DNA from: Neptunomonas japonica JAMM 1380
Lineage (GTDB): Bacteria > Pseudomonadota > Gammaproteobacteria > Pseudomonadales > Balneatricaceae
DNA length: 64,000 nt
Direction: 5' to 3'
NCBI RefSeq assembly: GCF_016592555.1
Contig: NZ_AP014546.1
Span: 2,862,501-2,926,500, forward strand
The position numbers were made by a program, and so were the translations under genes. Shown here piece after piece: positions 1 to 8,480 of the stretch. Position 1 is the first letter of the stretch. Every line of letters starts with the position of its first letter. The notes under the pieces are model-generated. The model saw nothing but the letters and a program-made list of their open reading frames with translations. It made no database searches and was not told the origin of the DNA.

Positions 1-140
1 TTTGCTTTATGGATTTTGGAATTGATGCTGATTTTAACTATTGCGTCGATGGCTTAGTAATGGTCGATATGCATTTTGTTAAAGATAAAAAATACCAACG
101 CTATGTAGGCGGCCAACTACCTGCACATGAAAACCATTAA
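1..140 (+). CDS. C-terminal fragment of an unrecognised protein
   Basis: The third forward frame is open from the window edge to a TAA at 138-140 and gives about 45 residues, ending in GGQLPAHENH. The other two forward frames stop earlier. The fragment is rich in Asp, Tyr and Val (FGIDADFNYCVDGLV), looks like real protein and leads into the J-domain gene on the same strand about 75 bases later. I do not recognise the family. It needs the sequence to the left of the window to be named. Confidence 0.5.
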   Translation, partial: CFMDFGIDADFNYCVDGLVMVDMHFVKDKKYQRYVGGQLPAHENH

Positions 141-215
141 CTACATCAGCAAAAACTTCCCTAAGCGAGCACTGCGCGATATTCTGTAATAACTATTCGA
201 ATCACTGAGTGCATA

Positions 216-686
216 ATGAGCCCTGTAGTTATTATCATTTTAGGAACAATTCTGATCACAGGAATGCTCTGGATAAGAGCATTACCTGCACAGCGACGCA
301 GTTTTGCTCTTTTTAAATTAGTAGTTTTGCTCTTAATAGCCATCATTGTGATTTTAACAATCACAGGACGTCTTCCTTGGATGGGCGCATTACTGGCCAG
401 TTTTTTTCTTCTCTTCAAAAAATACAACCTGATCTTCAGGGCAATACCTTTTCTACAACACTTCTTCAAAAAAACCAATCAACACCAAAATGGGAGTCCA
501 AAAAGCCGTTCAAAGATGACTCGCCAGGATGCACTAAACATTCTCGGATTAATTGAAGGCTGTACTAAGGAAGATATTATTAAGGCGCACAGAAAACTCA
601 TGCAAAAACTTCACCCCGATCAAGGTGGCAACGACTATCTAGCAGCTCAAATTAATGAGGCTAGAAGCTTACTCCTAGAGAAGTAA
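216..686 (+). CDS. Membrane-anchored J-domain (DnaJ-like) protein
   Basis: A 156-residue protein. Two hydrophobic segments fill residues 5-70 and a C-terminal J domain fills about 100-156, starting with MTRQDALNILGL and carrying the HPD tripeptide in LHPDQGG, which is the signature that stimulates Hsp70 ATPase. Known family behaviour: short membrane J proteins of this layout (TIM14/Pam18-like, DjlA-like) recruit DnaK to the cytoplasmic face of the membrane. There is no Gly/Phe-rich or zinc-finger region, so it is not DnaJ itself. Its stop codon abuts the convergent lipoprotein gene with no spare bases. The partner process is unknown. Confidence 0.85.
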   Translation: MSPVVIIILGTILITGMLWIRALPAQRRSFALFKLVVLLLIAIIVILTITGRLPWMGALLASFFLLFKKYNLIFRAIPFLQHFFKKTNQHQNGSPKSRSKMTRQDALNILGLIEGCTKEDIIKAHRKLMQKLHPDQGGNDYLAAQINEARSLLLEK

Positions 687-1646
687 TTACTCTGAGCGTT
701 TAAGTGAAAGACCCGCTCGTCCAAACGTAGCCGAGAAACCTTCTTGCACAAATTCACCAGAGCGCGCTCTTCTCAACAACAAAACTGATTCCTGCTTATG
801 GCCGTCCTGCTGTGTAAAATGAAGCATTAACTTGTCACTGCTTTTCCATTGCCATGTTCCCTGCATAACAATAAGTGATTGGCCATTACGATAATCCAGC
901 AGCATAGATGCAGCATTATCAGGAAGTAAGTCCAATACAACAAATGCTTCATTATCAGTCAAAACATTACTATAGCGGCCCAATAAAGCTCGATTAGTTA
1001 AATTCCCCTGCCGAGCACAACCTTGAAAAGACTTATCATCCAACAACATACTTGCGCTCCAACGATACCAAATATTCAGAGCATCAGTACATGATTGATC
1101 ATGTAGCTCTAAACGAAAAGAGTGAGACTGACCGTTAGTATTTTCAAGTGAACTTTCCCAAAGGCCTTGAATACCTGCGTATGCATCTATGGGGAAATTT
1201 AATGTTTGTAATGTCTCATAAGACTGAACACGAACACGATCAGGTAAAATATCTGCTAGCCATGGAGGGTTCACCCCTTGCGCGCGAAAGCGAATTGTAG
1301 ATAAATTAACATGGCACATTTTGCTGCCACCACCGGCAATCATCACATCATCAACTCGCCATACTAAATCAACACCCTGCTCAGCTTTTACTTCCATATA
1401 GACAGGAAGTTCCACACTTGATGACTGGGCAGTAAATCGTTTAGCTAATAACCCTCGAGAGTCATTTAAGCGACGGCGTTCTTGGCTATAACAAGGCGTC
1501 ATTATAAATCCACCAGGGCCTTTACTAACTACTCCTCTTACAAACTCGACCTCAGTGTTTTTAGGCTTTATACCAAGGGAATCTATACAGCCTGACAAAA
1601 AAGCAGTAAAAATACATAAAGCAGCAAACTTATTTATTCCATGCAT
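687..1646 (-). CDS. Uncharacterised lipoprotein
   Basis: The frame is open back to a GTG at 1703, but the ATG at 1646 is the better start. It gives a compact signal sequence (MHGINKFAALCIFTAFLSGC) ending in a lipobox LSGC, and AAAGGG lies about 11 bases upstream. The mature protein of about 300 residues has no motif I can name firmly. Its last third (LTDNEAFVVLDLLPDNAA, then a GTWQWKSSDKLMLHF stretch) resembles the strand-rich repeats of NlpE/META-type envelope lipoproteins, which is weak evidence. It is divergent from the TetR gene at 1729, with about 80 bases between them, so it may be a target of that regulator. Confidence 0.65.
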   Translation of the reverse strand: MHGINKFAALCIFTAFLSGCIDSLGIKPKNTEVEFVRGVVSKGPGGFIMTPCYSQERRRLNDSRGLLAKRFTAQSSSVELPVYMEVKAEQGVDLVWRVDDVMIAGGGSKMCHVNLSTIRFRAQGVNPPWLADILPDRVRVQSYETLQTLNFPIDAYAGIQGLWESSLENTNGQSHSFRLELHDQSCTDALNIWYRWSASMLLDDKSFQGCARQGNLTNRALLGRYSNVLTDNEAFVVLDLLPDNAASMLLDYRNGQSLIVMQGTWQWKSSDKLMLHFTQQDGHKQESVLLLRRARSGEFVQEGFSATFGRAGLSLKRSE

Positions 1647-1728
1647 GGTTGACGGAACCCTTTCTATGTACCATAACTTAGTATTAAGGATTTTTTCTAA
1701 CACGCTACTAACTCAGGGACCATGATAA

Positions 1729-2322
1729 ATGGCAAGACCAGCAGAGTTTGATAGAAGCGAAGTACTCAATAAAGCCATGGAGGTTTTTTGGCGCACAGGG
1801 TATAACGCCACATCGGTTACTGATCTTGTGCATGCTACGAGTCTTAAACCAGGATCTCTATATGGGGCATTCAATAGTAAACGTGGACTCTTCCTTGAAG
1901 TTATCGATAATTACGCGAACCGCAGCTTAACACGCATCAGCGAGTGCATGGAACAATCGGATTCTGCCATCGATGCTATTGCACATTTTTTTTCCCGCAT
2001 ATGCAAAGAAATAGAGTGCGATGAAATAGGTAGAGGTTGTCTAATGGTAAATACTCTTCTAGAACTCGCCACAGAAGACGACGACATTAGAATTAAGATC
2101 ACTGAGTACTTAAACCGTATAGAGCACTACTTTTATCTTTCACTTGAAAATGCCCGGCTACAAGGTGAAATAAAATCAGATACCGACTGTGATAGCTTAG
2201 CCAAAATGTTAATGACTGGAATTTGGGGCCTACGCGTCATGAGCACCACACGACCAGATCCTGTTATCTACACAGGTATCATTGGCCATTTGCTCGCCTC
2301 ACTTGAAAGAGCTAAGTACTAA
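1729..2322 (+). CDS. TetR/AcrR family transcriptional regulator
   Basis: 197 residues with the usual TetR plan: an N-terminal helix-turn-helix (about 8-55), including the TSVTDLVHATSLKPGSLYGAF segment where the recognition helix ends in the typical G-S-[LF]-Y motif, followed by a helical ligand and dimer domain. RGCLMVNTLLELA at about 100-112 is a hallmark of the subgroup with a TetR_C-type effector domain (YxaF/NemR-like). TetR proteins usually repress a neighbouring divergent gene and let go on binding a small molecule. The divergent lipoprotein is the obvious candidate target. The ligand cannot be read from sequence. Confidence 0.9.
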   Translation: MARPAEFDRSEVLNKAMEVFWRTGYNATSVTDLVHATSLKPGSLYGAFNSKRGLFLEVIDNYANRSLTRISECMEQSDSAIDAIAHFFSRICKEIECDEIGRGCLMVNTLLELATEDDDIRIKITEYLNRIEHYFYLSLENARLQGEIKSDTDCDSLAKMLMTGIWGLRVMSTTRPDPVIYTGIIGHLLASLERAKY

Positions 2323-2551
2323 AAAATTAAAACGTCCTTTTTAAGAGACAATATAAGTTATTGTTATATATAGACATTTAAACACACTGCCCGCAAAAGA
2401 CTCTTATTGGAGACACTTTTAACCATACAGCTTTAAGATTTTTCTTTAAACCCACCAAAAACACTGCTAAGAGATTGATAAATAACAACTAACTAACATC
2501 AGGCATAATATCTGCTATCTCTGCTATAACTTTACAGGCGGAGATCCTTCT

Positions 2552-2866
2552 ATGCGTTTAATTATTGCCCTTATCATCTCGTTCATGACAACCTTGCCAC
2601 TCTTAGCTGAATCTTCGCAAGTACACCGAACACCTCCACAAGAGTACCTAAACCCGGATGTGCTTTTGAAAAGCCTAGATAGTAATAATGATGGTCGCTT
2701 AAATTATCTAGAAGCGATGGCTGATAGCGAAATTTCTGATCGTTTTCTTCAAATGGATACAAATAAAAATGGCTTTCTGAGCCTTAATGAGTTGTCAGTA
2801 CCAAAGAAAATGGATGCTAACCAACTGAAAGTATTACTTACTTTCGCCTCGCTTCAATGCATTTAG
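2552..2866 (+). CDS. Small secreted EF-hand protein
   Basis: 104 residues, preceded by GGAG eleven bases before the ATG. A signal peptide (MRLIIALIISFMTTLPLLAES) is followed by two canonical calcium loops: DSNNDGRLNYLE at about 42-53 and DTNKNGFLSLNE at about 69-80, both with acidic residues at loop positions 1 and 12. It is therefore probably a periplasmic calcium-binding protein. The C-terminus ends abruptly after LLTFASLQCI. A shift of frame there would add only a few residues, so I leave it as written. It precedes the qse operon by 105 bases, and any link is unknown. Confidence 0.75.
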   Translation: MRLIIALIISFMTTLPLLAESSQVHRTPPQEYLNPDVLLKSLDSNNDGRLNYLEAMADSEISDRFLQMDTNKNGFLSLNELSVPKKMDANQLKVLLTFASLQCI

Positions 2867-2971
2867 AGAAAGAGAAAGCACATAGATAACACTATTAAAC
2901 GCCTACTTACTTAACCTAGGACTAAAAATTAAGGATAATCAGAACATCAATAGTACAGAGAACAAGGTAAT

Positions 2972-4368
2972 ATGACGCTCCTCACACGAGCCTTGCAGCT
3001 TCGCTCACTAAAACAATGGGTGTTTATTGCCTTCTTTCTGGTTAATGTGCCTATCGGCTTCATGCTGTATAAAAGTAGCATGGTTCTAGAAAGCCAACTA
3101 CAACAGAGTTATAGGCTAGCGCAAATCTCGCTCGAGCTCAGTCAGCAAAATAACTCACTCGAACGTTTAGCTGAAGACATTGTTCGTGCTGCAACGCAAT
3201 TTCGTATTATCAAGAAACCAGAGATACAAGAGCGTTTAACTGAACAGGTTGAAAGGTTCAATAATCATCTATCAATTCAAATGTTCATTACCGAACAAAA
3301 TCAAAGGCAACAGAAGTTTCAAAGTCTATTTACGGCTATCCAAAAAGACCCTTTAGATGAAACAATTAACGAGTTACCACAACTTACTCGCGAGCTGGCT
3401 GAAGAGAGCTTTAACAAAGCAGGTATTGAGTTAGCCAACCTGCAAGAACAAGCACGCATAACAAGAGAAAACCTTTGGCTGCAAACCGCTTTCTTAGCTG
3501 TGGCAACATTCTTGCTTATGCTGTTTTTTTCAAGCGCCATTACTCGACCAATAACAAAGCTTACAAGTCGCATAGAAGCTATAGGACGCAGGGAAAACTT
3601 ACCCAAAAACCCAATAAGTGGGCCAAAAGAAATTGTTCAATTAAATAATCAACTCCTTTGGCTAGATCAACATTTACTGCAACTAGAACGATTAAAAAGA
3701 GAATTTATTCAACATATTTCCCATGAGCTAAAAACACCACTAACAACATTGCGTGAGGGTGCAGACTTGCTCGCTGAAGAGGTGCCAGGCACACTCAATG
3801 ATCGTCAGCATCATGTTGTATCACTTCTTCAAAGTAGCAGTATTAACTTACAAAAGTTAATTGAACAACTACTGGATTACAACAAGTTACAACAAGCTCA
3901 CACTTTAAAAATTCAGCATGTGGATATTCGCAGCATAATAATGAAAGCGATTACTCCGTTACAGCTGCTCATCTCTGAGAAGTCGATAACACTGACGCTC
4001 CCAAAGACATCTCTAGTTGTGCAACTCGACCCTGATATGCTGCACCGAGTACTAGGCAACTTAGTTTCTAATGCTATTTACTATACCGACAAGGATGGAC
4101 ATGTCACAATTGACGCTTATGCATCTGAAAAGCAGTTAATCATTGATGTCGAGAATAATGGTTCTGAAATTTCTGCAACCGATGCAAAAAATATTTTTGA
4201 GCCTTTTTATCAAGGAAAAAGAAACGCTCAGGTCCATTAAAAGGTTCCGGTATAGGGTTAAGTATTGCCATGGAGGCAAGTAAAGCCATGCATGGCGAAC
4301 TCAACCTAAGAACAAACAGAGAAGGTGAAATAGTTTTTCGCCTAGAACTACCTTTAAAACCCGTATAA
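2972..4368 (+). pseudogene. qseE: QseE/GlrK-like sensor histidine kinase, frameshifted in the ATPase domain
   Basis: Inner-membrane sensor kinase with TM1 at about 15-35, a periplasmic helical region, TM2 at about 170-190, a HAMP-like linker, an H-box HISHELKTPLTTL (His251) and a HATPase with an N-box LGNLVSNAIYY. The open frame stops at 4240 just after FEPFYQGKRNAQ. The missing G2 box and C-terminus are intact in the next frame (GSGIGLSIAMEASKAMHGEL, ending at 4368). One extra G in the GG at 4231-4232 would join them. As written, the kinase lacks the glycine-rich ATP lid and should be inactive. The gene order qseE-qseG-qseF supports the name. This may be a sequencing indel or a real inactivation. 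Confidence 0.8.
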
Positions 4369-4398
4369 TTTCATTATCGTTTTGAACAAGTTACCTAT

Positions 4399-4896
4399 AT
4401 GACTAAGCACTTTTTATTAACATTTTCTCTACTTTTTTTAGGTGGCTGTCATCCATTGACTAAACTTGCTCAGCCAACCCAAGCACCTCAACCTAACTGT
4501 TTTTTACCAGAAACCGCGCTAAACCAGTTTTTGGAAGATGAACACCAATTCATCACAGCGAATACGGCACAACAGAAATTAATTTTAGATGCATCTAAAG
4601 ACTCTCTTGAACGACAAGCAAATATACTCAGCATTACAAGGAATAAAGCAACATTAGAACAGTCACTTCCCCTGTTCGCACAAATCCCACTACTACCTAA
4701 TAAATCTTGCACTGCAGACCGTTATCTTTATCTAAGGTTCAGGCAGGTTCAGGCAAACTTAGCCGCACTTGAAGAGAAAGACTTTATTACTGCTCGGTTA
4801 AACACTGCAAAGCTCACTATAGAAAAGCAACAGCAGCAAATTGATGCTCTCACTCAGATTGAACAAGCCATTACCCGTCAACGTGAGGAACCTTAA
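4399..4896 (+). CDS. qseG: QseG-like outer-membrane lipoprotein
   Basis: 165 residues with a lipoprotein signal ending in the lipobox LGGC at about 14-17. The mature part is helical with a coiled-coil tail rich in Gln and Lys (TIEKQQQQIDALTQIEQA). It sits between the kinase and the sigma54 activator, 30 bases after the kinase and 3 bases before the regulator. That is the place of qseG (yfhG) in enterobacteria, where the lipoprotein contacts the periplasmic part of QseE and tunes its activity. Sequence similarity to QseG is low at this distance, so the name rests mainly on position, length and lipobox. Confidence 0.7.
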   Translation: MTKHFLLTFSLLFLGGCHPLTKLAQPTQAPQPNCFLPETALNQFLEDEHQFITANTAQQKLILDASKDSLERQANILSITRNKATLEQSLPLFAQIPLLPNKSCTADRYLYLRFRQVQANLAALEEKDFITARLNTAKLTIEKQQQQIDALTQIEQAITRQREEP

Positions 4897-4899
4897 ATC

Positions 4900-6288
4900 A
4901 TGACGCAACTTTCACGAGTCCTTTTAGTCGATGACGACAATGGTGTGCTATCTCTACTAACCATGCGCCTAGAAGCATCGGGTTATCAGGTGCTTTCAGC
5001 CTCAAGCGGCGAAGAAGCATTGCGTCTATTGCCTACTGAACGTATAGATTTAGTTCTGACTGACCTATGCATGGATGAAATGAATGGTCTTGACCTTTTT
5101 AAGCATGTGCAACAAAACTGGCCTGGACTACCTGTCATTATCATTACTGCCCACGGTTCTATTCCAGAAGCGGTAGCGGCAACTCAACAAGGTGTGTTTG
5201 GCTTTTTAACTAAACCTATCGATAAGACACAGTTACTCGATACAGTAAAAGCGGCACTTGTTTCGGCTGAGCGGCGCCGAAATACCAAATGGCGCGATGA
5301 TATAATCACCAAAAGCCCAGTCATGCTTCAGCTACTAGACCAAGCACACCGAGTTGCCGAATCTGATGTGAGCGTCCTTATCACAGGCCCCAGTGGTAGC
5401 GGAAAAGAATTAATGGCCCGGGCTATCCACCAAGCGAGCCAGCGAGCCAATAATAAGTTTATAGCAATAAACTGTGGTGCCTTACCTGAACAATTACTTG
5501 AATCTGAGCTTTTTGGACATACAAAAGGCTCCTTTACTGGTGCTATTTCAAACCACCAAGGCCTCTTCCAAGCAGCTGATGGCGGCACGCTTTTTCTTGA
5601 TGAAATAGGTGATATGCCACAGCCGTTGCAGGTAAAACTACTCAGGGTATTACAAGAAAGAGTTATTCGCCCAGTAGGGTCAGTCGATAATATCAAAATT
5701 GATGTGCGTATTATCTCCGCAACTCATCGTAACTTGGATCAAGCGATGCAGAGTGAAGATTTTCGAGAGGATTTATACTACCGCTTGAATGTCGTTAACA
5801 TCGAGCTACCGCCTTTAAGAGACCGACCAGAAGATATTCCTGTATTAGCAAGACACTTTCTTGCTAAAGCAACACACCAACACAACCGTAAAGTACGAAA
5901 TATTTCACCAGGAGCCCTACATTTATTGGCCCAAGCAGCTTGGCCTGGTAATGTAAGGCAGCTTCAAAATGTTATGGAAAAAGTGGTTGCTCTAAGTGCG
6001 AGCCCAGTCATATCAGAGGGCCTAGTTGCAAATGCTCTGTCTAATCAAGACCTTGTCATACCATCTTTCAACGAAGCTCGGGCTGATTTTGAAAAGCGCT
6101 ACTTAATTAAGTTAATGCAAGTTACTGAAGGTAATGTGACACACGCGGCTCGTATTGCTCAACGAAATAGAACCGACTTTTATAAACTTCTTCATAGACA
6201 TAACATCGAAGCAGCGGAATATAAACCAGCAGCTATTGCCGCCGTTCAAGCCCAAGCTGATTTAATCAAGTCTCGTCAAGCCAGTTAA
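4900..6288 (+). CDS. qseF: Sigma54-dependent response regulator, QseF/GlrR type
   Basis: 462 residues in the NtrC-like order: a receiver at 1-120 (acidic pocket DDD at 11-13, phospho-acceptor Asp55, Lys105), an AAA+ domain at about 135-370 with Walker A GPSGSGKE (163-170), the sigma54-contact loop GSFTGA (210-215) and a Walker B-type FLDEIGD, then an arginine-finger region RLNVVNIELPPLRDRPEDI and a Fis-type helix-turn-helix at about 400-445. In E. coli, GlrR activates the small RNA glmY and rpoE. The target here is unknown. The gene is intact although its kinase is frameshifted, so it may be phosphorylated by another donor or the frameshift may be an error. Confidence 0.92.
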   Translation: MTQLSRVLLVDDDNGVLSLLTMRLEASGYQVLSASSGEEALRLLPTERIDLVLTDLCMDEMNGLDLFKHVQQNWPGLPVIIITAHGSIPEAVAATQQGVFGFLTKPIDKTQLLDTVKAALVSAERRRNTKWRDDIITKSPVMLQLLDQAHRVAESDVSVLITGPSGSGKELMARAIHQASQRANNKFIAINCGALPEQLLESELFGHTKGSFTGAISNHQGLFQAADGGTLFLDEIGDMPQPLQVKLLRVLQERVIRPVGSVDNIKIDVRIISATHRNLDQAMQSEDFREDLYYRLNVVNIELPPLRDRPEDIPVLARHFLAKATHQHNRKVRNISPGALHLLAQAAWPGNVRQLQNVMEKVVALSASPVISEGLVANALSNQDLVIPSFNEARADFEKRYLIKLMQVTEGNVTHAARIAQRNRTDFYKLLHRHNIEAAEYKPAAIAAVQAQADLIKSRQAS

Positions 6289-6290
6289 TT

Positions 6291-6764
6291 TTAACGACTG
6301 ATATTAGCAAACCTAGCAGATGTCAGGATGGCAAGATCGCCTGCTGACATCTCAATCTCTAGGCCTCTTCTTCCAGCACTCATAAATATACTTTCATAAC
6401 TATTTGCCGACTCATCAATCACCGTCGGTAGCACTCTTTTTTGCCCCAGTGGGCTGATACCTCCTGCTATATAACCCGTAATACGTTCAGCAGCCACAAC
6501 CTCAGCCATCACAACCTTCTTCACTTTCAAAGCGGCGGCCATTGCTTTTATATTAAGTTGCCCACTCACAGGAACAACAGCTACCGCGAGCTTCTTCTGA
6601 TCCCCTTCTACTGCTACCAACAAAGTCTTAAACACTTGAGCTGAGTCCTGATTCAATAGCTCAGCCGCTTCTTCACCATAGGAGCTACTTGAAGGATTAT
6701 GCTGATATTCATGCAGTTTATAAAAAACCTTTGCTTTTTTTACAATATTAATCGCAGGCGTCAT
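6291..6764 (-). CDS. ybaK: YbaK/EbsC family Cys-tRNA(Pro) deacylase
   Basis: 157 residues covering the whole single YbaK/ProX domain. Conserved pieces are the N-terminal YxHxP-like segment (YKLHEYQHNP), FKTLLVAVEG, the lysine-bearing LKVKKVVMAEVVAAERITGY and the glycine-rich GYIAGGISPLGQKRVLPTVID, which is diagnostic for bacterial YbaK. It clears cysteine mischarged on tRNA-Pro in trans. The start codon overlaps the end of the upstream DUF3820 gene by four bases (ATGA), so the two are translationally coupled. It is convergent with qseF, two bases away. Confidence 0.93.
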   Translation of the reverse strand: MTPAINIVKKAKVFYKLHEYQHNPSSSSYGEEAAELLNQDSAQVFKTLLVAVEGDQKKLAVAVVPVSGQLNIKAMAAALKVKKVVMAEVVAAERITGYIAGGISPLGQKRVLPTVIDESANSYESIFMSAGRRGLEIEMSAGDLAILTSARFANISR

Positions 6765-7039
6765 AATTTTTTCTCAGATGAGAAACCCTCATGCCTTGAT
6801 GACGGCTCTTTCAATGGCTGCAATAAATACTCCAGTCCATTGAGCTTAATTTCATATAATGTACGTAACAAGTCACCTAGTTCCCCAGATGGAAACCCTT
6901 TCTTTTCAAACCAACATATATAAGGTTCGGGAAGGTCGACTAAGATTCGTCCAGCATATTTCCCGAAGGGCATTTTCATTGTTGCCAGCTTTTTAAGCTG
7001 TTGAGGTTGAAAAGACATCATAAGTTGTATCGTTGCCAT
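6761..7039 (-). CDS. DUF3820 family protein
   Basis: 92 residues. The signature MPFGKYAGRILVDLPEPYICWF matches DUF3820 (the putative quorum-sensing-regulated family): a short basic-aromatic motif followed by a helix that ends GLEYLLQPL. The function is not established. Translation may start at the ATG pair at residues 7-8 rather than at the first ATG. It is the first gene of a two-gene unit with ybaK and is divergent from the TPR-methyltransferase gene, with 52 bases between them. Confidence 0.85.
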   Translation of the reverse strand: MATIQLMMSFQPQQLKKLATMKMPFGKYAGRILVDLPEPYICWFEKKGFPSGELGDLLRTLYEIKLNGLEYLLQPLKEPSSRHEGFSSEKKL

Positions 7040-7091
7040 CCATTAATTTTGAGTACAAAATGCATCCCAAATTCACTTTTGATAATGCGCG

Positions 7092-8468
7092 ATGAAACAG
7101 ACCGACCAAACTATCAGTAAAGCGATGACGTTACTCAATCAAGGCAAGTACGAGTCAGCACAGATAATTTGTAAAAGAATTATTGCGCGTGCACCACTGC
7201 ATTATCAAGCAAATTTACTGCTAGGTGTCATCGCTCTCAACACTCATAAACTCAACATTGCAGAAAAGCACTTACAACTTGCCCAGAAAAGTGCAAAAAG
7301 TAATCACGACAAGGCACAAGCGCTTAGTAACTTATCACTGTCCTTGAGCTACCAGCAGCGATTTATTGAAGCTTTAGAATATATTAATCAAGCGCTAGGC
7401 CTTAAACAACAAGCTATTTTCTACTGCAACCGTGCAAATATTTTTGAGCAGCTTTCACGCTGGTCAAAAATGCAGGAAGACCTGATAAGCGCTATTTCTA
7501 TCGATCCAAATATTCCAGAGGCTTATATTAGTTTAGCGCTAGCTAAACGACACCTGAATGATTCAGTTACAGCCTTGGAGCTATTAGAGCAATGCCCTGA
7601 ATATACAGAACAAGACTGGCTCAATGAGTGGGCTTTATTAAACGGCATTAATAACCGTATAGATAAAGTAGGGGAACAACTTAGTGTGTTAAGCCTTAGC
7701 GATGATGCCATGATTTCGCTCGGAGACTACGCACTAGAGCAGAACTATCCTGACATCGCACGTGCGCTCTATTTGTTAATGCTTAAAAAATGCCCTAATC
7801 ATGCCACTCTTAATCACCAACTCAATGCATTACAAGGTATTCCTTCCACACAAGCACCACTGGAGTATGTTAAATCTTTGTTTAACAGTTGTGCTGACCA
7901 ATTCGAAGACCGCCTAGTAAACCAGCTCCAGTACACTTTACCAGATCTGCTAGTCACACAATTAAGCGACTTTTTACCAACCACGGCTATATCTGTGGTT
8001 GACCTTGGTTGTGGCACCGGATTACTCGGTAAAGCTTTATCATCTAAAGTATCAATCTCTTCACTCACAGGTGTTGATATATCAGAAGCCATGCTTGAGC
8101 ATGCGGGTAAGAAAAAACTTTATCATCAGCTTGTTCACGATGATGTTCTGAGTAGTCTGCAAGCCACTAAAAACACTGATCTTATTATGGCCGCCGATGT
8201 GCTGATCTATATAGGTGAGCTTACCTCACTCTTTAACCATGCCAACCATGCACTAAAAGATAACGGCATCTTTGCGTTTAGTATTGAGTCTTGCTCAACG
8301 TCTTGGCGGCTAGACCAATCCGGGCGATACCAGCACAGCGCTGATTATATTCGCGCTTTATTAAATGAAAGTAATTTTTCGCTAGAACACTCAGCTATAT
8401 GCGATCTTCGCTTAGAAAAAAACCAATCCGTTGCAGGAGAAATTTTCATTTTGAAAAAGCATGGATAA
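7092..8468 (+). CDS. TPR-repeat SAM-dependent methyltransferase
   Basis: 458 residues. The first 270 are tetratricopeptide repeats (segments such as GKYESAQIICKRIIARAP and RFIEALEYINQALGLKQQ), normally a protein-interaction scaffold. The C-terminal 180 are a class I methyltransferase with motif I VVDLGCGTGLLGKAL at about 301-315, followed by TGVDISEAML and a DVLIYIG post-I strand. This arrangement is known from COG4976-type proteins. The substrate is unknown, but a TPR next to a methyltransferase suggests a protein target or an assembly partner. It is convergent with tmcA, 12 bases away. Confidence 0.88.
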   Translation: MKQTDQTISKAMTLLNQGKYESAQIICKRIIARAPLHYQANLLLGVIALNTHKLNIAEKHLQLAQKSAKSNHDKAQALSNLSLSLSYQQRFIEALEYINQALGLKQQAIFYCNRANIFEQLSRWSKMQEDLISAISIDPNIPEAYISLALAKRHLNDSVTALELLEQCPEYTEQDWLNEWALLNGINNRIDKVGEQLSVLSLSDDAMISLGDYALEQNYPDIARALYLLMLKKCPNHATLNHQLNALQGIPSTQAPLEYVKSLFNSCADQFEDRLVNQLQYTLPDLLVTQLSDFLPTTAISVVDLGCGTGLLGKALSSKVSISSLTGVDISEAMLEHAGKKKLYHQLVHDDVLSSLQATKNTDLIMAADVLIYIGELTSLFNHANHALKDNGIFAFSIESCSTSWRLDQSGRYQHSADYIRALLNESNFSLEHSAICDLRLEKNQSVAGEIFILKKHG

Positions 8469-8480
8469 CTATATGAATGG

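Noticed and set aside
161..478. Open frame of 105 codons on the minus strand
   Set aside because: It lies opposite the J-domain gene, is rich in Arg, Lys and Ile as expected from a shadow frame, and has no ribosome site or known motif.
1310..1326. TGGCAC-like match to a sigma54 promoter
   Set aside because: The spacing to the TGC element is too short, and it lies inside the lipoprotein gene.
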